Shown: one piece after another, positions 1-6,398 of the stretch | Layout of the letters: the number at the start of each line of letters is the position of its first letter | How positions within the stretch are numbered: position 1 is the first letter of the stretch | NCBI GenBank assembly: GCA_020696885.1 | Contig: JAJFMS010000077.1 | Coordinates: 1-8,914 of the forward strand | Direction of reading: 5' to 3' | DNA length: 8,914 nucleotides | Source: Armatimonadota bacterium | GTDB lineage: Bacteria; Armatimonadota; SYMT01 | Translations under genes and position numbers: made by a program | The notes under the pieces: generated by a model | The model's database searches: none | The model's input: only the letters and a program-made list of their open reading frames with translations | Told to the model about the DNA's origin: nothing

Positions 1-1199
1 AGCGTATCGAGTTTTTCCAGCATCCGGACAACGCCGAACTCCGGCACTACCCGCTGCCGTCCTCGCACGCCCATTTCCCGCGCCCGCGCCGGATCGTCCA
101 GCAGCGTCCCGAGCGCGCCGGCGAGCTCCTCGGCCTCACGCGGAGGCACCAGCAGACCGGTGGCTCCCTCCGCCACCACGTCCGGGATCCCGCTCACCCG
201 GGACGCCACGCAGGGCAGCTCCATGGCCATCGCCTCTACGAGCACCCGGCCCATGCCTTCGTTCAGGGATGGCAGCGTGAACACATCCATCGCCGCCATC
301 AGCCGGGGCACGTCGCGCCGCAGCCCGACGAAGTGAACCGTTCCCCGGCCGGGAGCACCGTCGGCGTGCGGCATTGACGGCTCATCGTGCGCCCGCACGG
401 CGAGGCCGAGGCTTACCGCCAGGGAGGTCAGCTCTTCGCGGAGCTCTCCATCCCCCACCAGCAGCAGGTGCAGCTCCGGTCGTGCCGCCGTGAGAGCGGC
501 AAACGCTTCGATCAGGTACCGCTGGCCCTTGATCGGGACGAGGCGCCCAACGGTGCCGATCACCGTCGCGTTATTCTCGATCCCCAGTTCGCGGCGCACC
601 GGCGCCCGCTGTCCGCGAGCCGCCTCGAACGGGCTGAAGTCGACCCCACTGTGGATCACGGTCCACCGTTCCGCGCCGCCGACCCGCAGCTCCAGGTGCT
701 CCCGCCGCTCGTTCTCGGTAAGCGCCACCAGCCGGTCCGCGCTCCGCGCGCAGTAGCGCTCCGCTTCCACGAAGAGGCGCGTTTTCAGGCCGCTCTCATA
801 GCTGTGGAAGACGTGACCATGCGGCGTGTGAACCACGATCGGCACCCCGGCCCGGCGCGCGGCGATCCTTCCCAGGATACCGGCTTTAGACGTATGGGTG
901 TGGACGATGTGCGGCCGCTCTTTGCGACACAGCGTTTCCAGCCGCCGCAGTGCCCGCAGATCGTCCATCGGGGAGAGCTCGCGCACCAGCTCCGGTACGC
1001 GCAGCATCCGGACGCCGGCTGCCAGGCACTCCGGCTCCAGACTGCCTTCCGGTCCCACCGCGGGTCCGGTCGCCAGGCTGCTCTCCCAGCCGGGGCCAGC
1101 CAGCCCCAGCACGTTGGACAGTGTGTTCTCCTGGGCTCCACCCTTGACCATGCGGGTGATCACGTGCAGGATGCGGATCGGCTCCCGGGATGCGTTCAT
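1..1199 (-). CDS. GT4 family glycosyltransferase, 3' end cut by window edge
   Basis: The frame runs from the ATG at 1199 off the left edge with no stop, giving 399 residues, probably all but the last few. It is a retaining GT-B sugar transferase acting at the cytoplasmic membrane face. The N-lobe begins IRILHVITRMVKGGAQENTL (8-27), the nucleotide-sugar transferase opening with its Gly-Gly loop. HTHTSKAGILGRIAA at 100-114 and THPHG-like HTPHGH at 124-129 follow. The C-lobe has the canonical VGRLVPIKG at 217-225 (Arg219/Lys224) and the E-x7-E pair Glu314/Glu322 in NEGMGRVLVEAM. About 20 extra residues (268-287) sit between the LLLVGDGELREEL helix region and VHFVGLRRDVP. It follows the epimerase by an ATGA overlap and may use its product. 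Donor and acceptor are unknown. Confidence 0.93.
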   Translation of the reverse strand, partial: MNASREPIRILHVITRMVKGGAQENTLSNVLGLAGPGWESSLATGPAVGPEGSLEPECLAAGVRMLRVPELVRELSPMDDLRALRRLETLCRKERPHIVHTHTSKAGILGRIAARRAGVPIVVHTPHGHVFHSYESGLKTRLFVEAERYCARSADRLVALTENERREHLELRVGGAERWTVIHSGVDFSPFEAARGQRAPVRRELGIENNATVIGTVGRLVPIKGQRYLIEAFAALTAARPELHLLLVGDGELREELTSLAVSLGLAVRAHDEPSMPHADGAPGRGTVHFVGLRRDVPRLMAAMDVFTLPSLNEGMGRVLVEAMAMELPCVASRVSGIPDVVAEGATGLLVPPREAEELAGALGTLLDDPARAREMGVRGRQRVVPEFGVVRMLEKLDT

Positions 1200-2143
1200 G
1201 GGTGGACCTCCACCAGTGTCGCCAGCCCCTCGCGGAGCCCGACCGCCGGCGCGTAGCCCAGGTACGTCCGGGCGCGCCGGATATCCGCGCACGAATGGGG
1301 CACGTCGCCAGCGCGGGTCTCGTGCCGGCGAATCTCGGGCTGCGTCCCGAAGAGGGCGATCAAGCCATCAAGCAGTTGGAGGAGGCTGATCTGCTCCCCC
1401 GAGCCCACGTTGATCGGACCGGGCGCCGCGCCCCGCGGATCCAGCGCCGCATCCAGGGCCGCCGCTATGTCTTCCACGTGCACGAAGTCGCGGGTCTGGC
1501 TGCCGTCCCCGTAGAGATCGATCGGTCCGCCCCGGCGCATTGCGTCGATCCACCGGGTGATCACGCCGGAGTACGACGACTGTGGGTCCTGCCCCGGGCC
1601 GTAGACGTTGAACAGCCGGAGCGACACGGCTTCCAGCGGAGCCTCCGCCATCGCGCGCTCGCCGAACAGCTTGGAACTGGCGTACGGAGAGGCCGGAACC
1701 AGCGTGTCCCCTTCCGCGGACGGGAGGCTGGGCTGAGGACCGTACACCGCCGCCGTGCTGGCGAACACGACCCGGGATACATCCCGGGTCGCGGCCTGTT
1801 CCAACACGGTGGTTGTTCCTTCCACGTTCACGGAGTGGCATCCCTCGGGGTCGGCTACGCTAATCGGCACAGAGGCGATGGCCGCCAGGTGGACCAATCG
1901 ATCTCCAGGTTGCAGCGCAGTGCCCAATCCATCCGCGTCCCGGATATCGCCGCACACCATGGCCGCGCCGAGCGCCTGCAGGCGCTTGGCGTTCTGCTCC
2001 ACGCGGGTACCGCCAACCAGACTGTCGTAGACCACCACCGGCACTCCTCGTTTGAGGAGGCGCCGGGCGAGCGTACTGCCGATGAAGCCGGCGCCGCCGG
2101 TGATGACCACCCTGCTGGCGCGCTCCGTGGATACGGGCGTCAA
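1196..2143 (-). CDS. NAD-dependent NDP-sugar epimerase (extended SDR)
   Basis: This is a 315-residue cytoplasmic extended short-chain dehydrogenase that would convert an NDP-sugar to its epimer. The NAD-binding TGGAGFIG is at 15-22, GDIRD at 65-69 sits where the adenine pocket acid is expected, the catalytic Ser/Thr is in FASTAAVYG at 127-135, and the YASSK catalytic pair is Tyr154/Lys158. LRLFNVYGPGQDP (175-187) and the following SGVITRWI resemble UDP-GlcNAc/UDP-Glc 4-epimerases of the WbpP/GalE group; DGSQTRDFVHVEDIA at 213-227 is the usual C-terminal substrate motif. The start is TTG at 2143 with AGGGGG 5 bases upstream. The gene ends in TGA overlapping the next ATG (ATGA). A 4,6-dehydratase is less likely, but the exact sugar cannot be fixed. 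A perfect inverted repeat lies within codons for residues ~118-126. Confidence 0.92.
   Translation of the reverse strand: MTPVSTERASRVVITGGAGFIGSTLARRLLKRGVPVVVYDSLVGGTRVEQNAKRLQALGAAMVCGDIRDADGLGTALQPGDRLVHLAAIASVPISVADPEGCHSVNVEGTTTVLEQAATRDVSRVVFASTAAVYGPQPSLPSAEGDTLVPASPYASSKLFGERAMAEAPLEAVSLRLFNVYGPGQDPQSSYSGVITRWIDAMRRGGPIDLYGDGSQTRDFVHVEDIAAALDAALDPRGAAPGPINVGSGEQISLLQLLDGLIALFGTQPEIRRHETRAGDVPHSCADIRRARTYLGYAPAVGLREGLATLVEVHP
1207..1211 (-). promoter_or_regulatory. Ribosome binding site for the GT4 gene
   Basis: GGAGG on the minus strand, inside the last codons of the epimerase gene, lies 7 bases before the ATG at 1199. Together with the ATGA stop/start overlap it fixes the start and implies coupled translation. 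Confidence 0.75.
1768..1791. repeat. Perfect 11-bp inverted repeat inside the epimerase gene
   Basis: CGACCCGGGAT (1768-1778) and its exact reverse complement ATCCCGGGTCG (1781-1791) are separated only by AC. As RNA it could form a 10-bp stem with a 4-base loop, or as DNA a near-perfect palindrome holding two CCCGGG sites. It lies in codons for the ATRDVSRVV region, which is not strongly conserved in the family. A protein-binding site, a recombination or modification site, or a codon-choice coincidence are all possible. Confidence 0.6.
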
Positions 2144-2148
2144 CGTCG

Positions 2149-2154
2149 CCCCCT
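2149..2154 (-). promoter_or_regulatory. Ribosome binding site overlapping the upstream stop, deciding a TTG start
   Basis: AGGGGG on the minus strand begins inside the TAG stop of the methyltransferase gene and lies 5 bases before the TTG at 2143. The same reading frame is closed by that TAG, so the epimerase cannot start further upstream. The next candidate, a GTG at 2110, would cut into the first beta strand of the Rossmann fold. Confidence 0.75.
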
Positions 2155-3043
2155 AAGCCGCCGGCCGGCGAGCTGTAATACAGAACACCGCCAGGTTCGG
2201 CTCGGAAGCCAGCCGCTGGCGCGCCCAGGCATAGCGGCGCGGATGGCGTGCGAAGTTCAGCGCATCCCCCACCCCGCGGATGTCCGTGCTGGACAGCTCC
2301 GCCTTCTCCAGGATCCGGGCGTGGGTGGTGATCGCGTCCTCCGGTAGATCCGTCACGGGCCGGAACCGGGGCATCTGGAACGCTTCGTCGAGCACGCCCA
2401 GGAGCTGCGCGATCCGGCTGACCGAGTAGGAGGAGTCCGGATCGCTGAGCTCCACATCCAGCGTGAGCACCAGCTTCCCACCCGGCCGGATCACGCGGCG
2501 GAACTCACCGACGATCCGCTCCCACTGCGTGGTGTGCTCCAGCACGCTGATGCAGTAGACCGTGTCGAACGAGGCGTTCGCGTAGGGCAGCTCCGCCAGG
2601 TCCGCCGTTTTGAAGTCGACGTCCAGGCCCAGCACCTTCGAAGCGTCCCGGAAGGCGGGGATCAACGCGTCGTCGCGGTCGCAGCACGAGACCCGGAGGC
2701 CGTTCGCGCGCAGGTAGAACGGGAAGAACGTGATCCCGCTGCCGGCATCGAGCACCGACTCACCGGCCTCGGGCATACCCTTGAACAGCGCGTACACGTA
2801 TTCCCAGCGCCGGGACCACCAGCCCAGGGCGTCCCGGGGCCAGGGAAGCTCCGGGCGCCACCGGTTGTCCGTGGCGAGGAACTCATCCTGATAAGCCGAG
2901 AGGTGCGAGTACAGCTCCTGCGCCAGCGGGTGCTCCAGGAAGGATTGTCGCGCCAGACCCTCCTGAAACGCGGCGGTGCCGGCAAGGCGCTCCAGCAGGT
3001 CGACTGGAAGTCGAGACAGGGTGGGATCGAGTGTCGTGGCCAA
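2153..3043 (-). CDS. Class I SAM-dependent methyltransferase
   Basis: This is a 296-residue soluble methyltransferase. The first ~90 residues are an all-helical, Trp/Arg-rich cap (RWRPELPWPRDALGWWSRRW at ~61-80). The SAM fold follows: motif I VLDAGSGIT at 97-105, an acidic CDRDD at 121-125 ending strand 2, the TADLAELPY region at 146-154, and motif IV FDTVYCISVLEH at 159-170, then FRRVIRPGGKLVLTLD at ~181-196. The C-terminal ~90 residues are presumably substrate-recognising. The start is TTG at 3043, backed by an AAGGAGA site; no ATG fits. It ends in TAG (2155-2153), in frame with the next gene nine bases on. It sits 28 bases after the fusion gene and is probably co-transcribed. The context suggests glycan methylation, but a lipid or small-molecule substrate cannot be excluded. 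It is unlike the zinc-ribbon methyltransferase at 7691-8602. Confidence 0.87.
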   Translation of the reverse strand: MATTLDPTLSRLPVDLLERLAGTAAFQEGLARQSFLEHPLAQELYSHLSAYQDEFLATDNRWRPELPWPRDALGWWSRRWEYVYALFKGMPEAGESVLDAGSGITFFPFYLRANGLRVSCCDRDDALIPAFRDASKVLGLDVDFKTADLAELPYANASFDTVYCISVLEHTTQWERIVGEFRRVIRPGGKLVLTLDVELSDPDSSYSVSRIAQLLGVLDEAFQMPRFRPVTDLPEDAITTHARILEKAELSSTDIRGVGDALNFARHPRRYAWARQRLASEPNLAVFCITARRPAA

Positions 3044-3051
3044 GCGAAAGC

Positions 3052-3058
3052 TCTCCTT
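3052..3058 (-). promoter_or_regulatory. Ribosome binding site deciding the TTG start of the methyltransferase
   Basis: AAGGAGA on the minus strand lies with its AGGAG core 9 bases before the TTG at 3043. It falls in the 28-base gap after the fusion gene. No ATG or GTG in this frame fits as well, so this site supports TTG as the start. Confidence 0.75.
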
Positions 3059-3071
3059 GATGGCTCCGGCG

Positions 3072-6000
3072 TCAGGACCGACGGCGCTTCGCGACCATGC
3101 GCTCCATCAGATCTTCAACCTGTGGGATCAGCACGTCCCACGAATATGTATCCAGCACGAAATCGCGGCAGCGGTCACGCAGCCCCTGGTTCGCCGCAAG
3201 CTCGGGCAGCCGCCGGATGATGCCTTCTGCCAGGTCTCCCGGTTCCAGCCCGGAGAAGAGGTACGAAGGATCGAACCGGCGCAGAATCTCCTGGGTGCCA
3301 CCCACGGGCGTGCCGAGCACCGGGGTGCCGGACGCCATCGCTTCGATGGTCACCAGGCCGAACCCCTCGAGCACCCGGGTGGGCAGCACGAACAGGTCGG
3401 CGACACCGTAATAGTCGGCAAGCTCCTGCTCCGGGATAAATCCGGCAAACCGCACATTTTCTTCGAGGCCGAGCAACCGCACCTGCTCCTCCAGCCCCGC
3501 CCGCATCGGCCCGGACCCGCCGATCACCAGCCGGCAGTCGGGCTGCACGCGCGCGACGTCCCGCATCGCCTCCACCAGCGCATCCAATCCCATCCGCGGC
3601 ACGAGGTTGCGCACGGTCAGCAGCAGCAGGCCTTCCGGCAGCCCCAGGCGGCGCCGCACGGACGCCCGGTCCGGAAGGGGCTGGAAGCGCTCTGTATTTA
3701 CGCCGCCCGGAATGACCGTGACGTTGTCCACCGGCAGCCCGTGAATATCCCGGATTTGCGAGGTGGAGAACTCGGAGAGCACCATGACTGAATCCGCGCG
3801 CCGGAGGGCATCGCACTCAATGCGCTGCCGCAGGCTGCTGTTCATGTGCATCCAGGCGCCCATCGCCAGCGTGGTGACCCGACCTCGCCCGCTCATCCGC
3901 CGCTTGAACCGCACGCGGTACTCGTCGGACCAGGGCGAGAGGTAGGTATAGAGCACCGGTACGCCGTTACTGGCCCGATGCTGCAGGACCGCCGCGGCTT
4001 CCAGCGGTTGGTGGACGTTGATCAGATCGAACGGCCGCTGCGAGGCCAGCCGCCCGAACGCCTTGCCGCCCTCCCGGACCACCGCCTGCATGAACGCCAC
4101 CGGGTTGCCCTCGGCGATCGGATGACGCACCACCCGCACGTTCCGGTACGTCTCCTCGGCCGGCAGGTCCTTGTCCTCACGCCGGGTGAGCACCACTACC
4201 TCGTGGCCGGAGGCGGCCAGCCGCGTGCAGTGCTCGTTAAGCATCCGCTCGGCGCCGCCGATCACGTGGACCGGATCAACGTCCGCCGCCATCAGAATCC
4301 GGAGCGAGCCGGCTCCGGACCGTCGAGGCTCGGCAGGCGTACGGGGGTCAGGAGCCGAGCGACCTACCGGCCCCGCCGCGGAGACCGTGTGAGCCGGCTT
4401 GCCGGTGGCGGTGAGGGCCAGGCCCAGGTCGTCGAAGCTGAGGCCGGAGCGGGTGCCGAGATCCTGATCGATGTAGGTGCGGTGCCACAGCTCAAAGACC
4501 AGCAGCGCCCAGATGTGCTGGCTGAAGTCCCGCTTCCCCGCCCGCTGCTGGGCGAGCAGCCACTCTACGTACTCCGGCCGGAAGTAGCCGCGCTCTCGCA
4601 GCGACGCGGGTGACAGCACCTGCTCCACCAGGTTAGACAGCTCCCCGCGCAGCCAGAGATCGATCGGCGTGCCGAACCCCCGCTTCGGGCGGCTGATGAT
4701 GTCGTCCGGAACGCGGCCCGCCAGCGCCTCGCGCAGGATGATCTTAGTGCGGCGCCCCTGGATCTTCTGGTCGACCGGAATGCGCGCCGCGTACTCCATC
4801 ACCCGGGTATCCACGAACGGGACCCGCGCCTCCAGGGAGTTCGCCATCGTCATGCGGTCGGACAGGAACAGCGGATCGCCGGGCAGGTAGCTCTTCAGAT
4901 CCACGTACATCGCGCGGTCCGCGAACGCCCGGTGCTCCACGCGCTGGAAGTGCGGCAGCATCACCTCGGCAGAGTCGCGCCGCGGCTCACCACCCGCATA
5001 GAGTTGCTGCTTCGACTGCTCGCTGAAGAACGCGTTCCATGCCAGGTAGCGCTGTTCGGGCGCCAGGTCCAGCGGCTCCAGGAACTTCTGGACCAGCCGC
5101 GACATATCGCCGATAGCCGTTTCGCCGGTGGCCGGGATCACGCGCAGCGCCGGCAGCAGCAGGTTCTTGCGCACCGGGGAAGGTACCCGCCGCCAGCGCC
5201 GCGCCAGCTCGTCCGCGAAGTAACGCCGGTAGCCGCCGAACAGCTCGTCGCCGCCGGCGCCGCTAAGCGCCACCTTCACGTGCTTCCGGGCGAGCTGGGA
5301 CACCAGGTAGTTGGGGATGACGGACGCGTCCGCGAGCGGCTCGTCCAGGTGCCGGATGATCTCCGGCAGGAGCTGCACCGAGTCCGAACCGATCGCGAAC
5401 TCATGATGATGCGTGCCGAAGTGCTTCGCCACCGCCGCTGCGAACGGACGCTCATCGTAGAGACCCGCCGCTTCGAACCCGACCGAGAACGTCTCCACCG
5501 GCTTGGAAGAAAGCTCCGCCATCAGCGCGACGATGAGCGTGGAGTCGATGCCGCCGCTCAGGAACGCGCCCAGCGGCACGTCGCTGAGCATGTGCGCGCT
5601 CACGGACTCGCGGAGCACGCCCCACACCTCGTCCGGGGTCACCGGTCCGCCGGTCTCCCCCTCCAGCATCGCTTCGGGGCCGGCCCAGTACTCTTCCACG
5701 TGGACGCTGCCGCGGCGCCAGATCATGCGGTGACCCGGCGGAAGCTGCTGGATCCCGTCGAAGAGGCTGAGCGGGGCCGGGACGTACAGATACGTCAGGT
5801 AATGGTGGAGCGCTTCCTGGTTCACCCGCCGCGGCACGGCCGGGTCGCAGAGGAGCGCCTTGATCTCGGAGCCGAAGAGCAGCCGATCGCCGGCCACGGT
5901 CCAGTAGAGCGGCTTGATCCCCGCGTGGTCCCGGGCGATGAAGAGCTGATCCTGCCGCCCGTCCCAGACCGCGAAGGCGAACATGCCGCGGAGATGCCGC

Positions 6001-6377
6001 ACGCACTCCACGCCGAACTCTTCGTAGGCGTGGAGAATCGCTTCCGTATCCGAGTGGGTGCGAAATACGTGGCCGCGCGCTTCGAGATCGCTCCGGAGCT
6101 CGCGGTGGTTGTAGATCTCACCGTTGAACACGATCCACGCGGAGCCGTCCTCATTGGCGATCGGCTGGTGGCCCGTGGAGAGGTCGATGATGGAGAGGCG
6201 TCGCATGGCGATGCCCACCTCACCGGCGCTGCGGCCCCCGGCAGCCGGCCGGATGCACGCAATGTGGTTCCCGGCGTCGTCCGGCCCACGGTGGACCAGA
6301 CTGTCGTTCATGGTTTCCAGCAGTCGCTGCGCACCGGGGACGGGCGCGCTGCTGGCGAATCCAACAATGCCACACAT
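3072..6377 (-). CDS. Fused AsnB-type glutamine amidotransferase and GT4 glycosyltransferase
   Basis: This is one uninterrupted 1101-residue protein. Residues 1-~640 are a full AsnB-type amidotransferase. The glutaminase half has nucleophile Cys2 (MCGIVGF), RGPDD at 30-34, RLSIID at 60-65, NGEIYN at 85-90 and SDTE at 109-112. The ATP half has PP-loop SGGIDST at 274-280, DEPLAD at 345-350, SGAGGDELFGGY at 372-383 and RPKRGFGTPID at 563-573. Residues ~658-691 are a Pro/Ala/Gly/Arg-rich linker. Residues ~692-1101 are a complete two-lobed GT4 with GGAERML at 707-713, PGGVNTERF at 890-898 and the E-x7-E pair Glu1004/Glu1012. AsnB paralogues in glycan clusters amidate sugar carboxylates (for example WbpS-like proteins), so a coupled amidate-and-transfer enzyme is the inference. 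The ATG at 6377 is fixed by the required Cys2. No good Shine-Dalgarno precedes it, in a 21-base gap. The GT4 donor motif departs from consensus (NLVPRMG). Confidence 0.93.
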   Translation of the reverse strand: MCGIVGFASSAPVPGAQRLLETMNDSLVHRGPDDAGNHIACIRPAAGGRSAGEVGIAMRRLSIIDLSTGHQPIANEDGSAWIVFNGEIYNHRELRSDLEARGHVFRTHSDTEAILHAYEEFGVECVRHLRGMFAFAVWDGRQDQLFIARDHAGIKPLYWTVAGDRLLFGSEIKALLCDPAVPRRVNQEALHHYLTYLYVPAPLSLFDGIQQLPPGHRMIWRRGSVHVEEYWAGPEAMLEGETGGPVTPDEVWGVLRESVSAHMLSDVPLGAFLSGGIDSTLIVALMAELSSKPVETFSVGFEAAGLYDERPFAAAVAKHFGTHHHEFAIGSDSVQLLPEIIRHLDEPLADASVIPNYLVSQLARKHVKVALSGAGGDELFGGYRRYFADELARRWRRVPSPVRKNLLLPALRVIPATGETAIGDMSRLVQKFLEPLDLAPEQRYLAWNAFFSEQSKQQLYAGGEPRRDSAEVMLPHFQRVEHRAFADRAMYVDLKSYLPGDPLFLSDRMTMANSLEARVPFVDTRVMEYAARIPVDQKIQGRRTKIILREALAGRVPDDIISRPKRGFGTPIDLWLRGELSNLVEQVLSPASLRERGYFRPEYVEWLLAQQRAGKRDFSQHIWALLVFELWHRTYIDQDLGTRSGLSFDDLGLALTATGKPAHTVSAAGPVGRSAPDPRTPAEPRRSGAGSLRILMAADVDPVHVIGGAERMLNEHCTRLAASGHEVVVLTRREDKDLPAEETYRNVRVVRHPIAEGNPVAFMQAVVREGGKAFGRLASQRPFDLINVHQPLEAAAVLQHRASNGVPVLYTYLSPWSDEYRVRFKRRMSGRGRVTTLAMGAWMHMNSSLRQRIECDALRRADSVMVLSEFSTSQIRDIHGLPVDNVTVIPGGVNTERFQPLPDRASVRRRLGLPEGLLLLTVRNLVPRMGLDALVEAMRDVARVQPDCRLVIGGSGPMRAGLEEQVRLLGLEENVRFAGFIPEQELADYYGVADLFVLPTRVLEGFGLVTIEAMASGTPVLGTPVGGTQEILRRFDPSYLFSGLEPGDLAEGIIRRLPELAANQGLRDRCRDFVLDTYSWDVLIPQVEDLMERMVAKRRRS
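4298..4319. repeat. 8-bp inverted repeat at the fusion joint
   Basis: Plus-strand TCCGGAGC (4298-4305) is followed after 6 bases by its exact reverse complement GCTCCGGA (4312-4319). It overlaps the linker/GT4 boundary. There is no T-run on either side, so it does not look like an intrinsic terminator. In DNA this rich in G+C a match of this size can arise by chance. Confidence 0.4.
4307..4406 (-). other. Interdomain linker of the AsnB-GT4 fusion
   Basis: Codons for residues ~658-691 encode a low-complexity stretch rich in Pro, Ala, Gly, Ser and Arg, with no Met and no predicted core structure. It sits exactly between the last AsnB helix region (WALLVFELWHRTYID, 623-637, plus a short tail) and the first GT4 beta strand (LRILMAADVD, 692-701). 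The local DNA is among the richest in G+C in the window. The composition is what a flexible tether would show, and argues against a simple frameshift joining two genes. Confidence 0.7.
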
Positions 6378-6398
6378 AAAAATCTGGTGAGTAGCGGA

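Noticed and set aside
387..1256. A 289-codon plus-strand open frame
   Set aside because: It is antisense to the GT4 gene, whose motifs (VGRLVPIKG, E-x7-E) read clearly on the minus strand. The plus frame has no family features.
1190..2347. A 385-codon plus-strand open frame over the epimerase and part of the methyltransferase
   Set aside because: It is antisense to clearly identified genes, of skewed Arg/His-rich composition, and crosses the gene boundary; no domain is recognisable.
3072..6377. AsnB and GT4 as two separate genes joined by a sequencing error
   Set aside because: The joint reads through a long Pro/Ala/Gly-rich linker with no Met, and both domains stay in frame without a break; a chance frameshift would be expected to lose one domain edge. 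It is kept as a testable caveat rather than the preferred reading.
6378..6398. A promoter or terminator in the gap before the fusion gene
   Set aside because: The gap is only 21 bases, with a short T-run just before the ATG but no hairpin and no -35/-10 pair.
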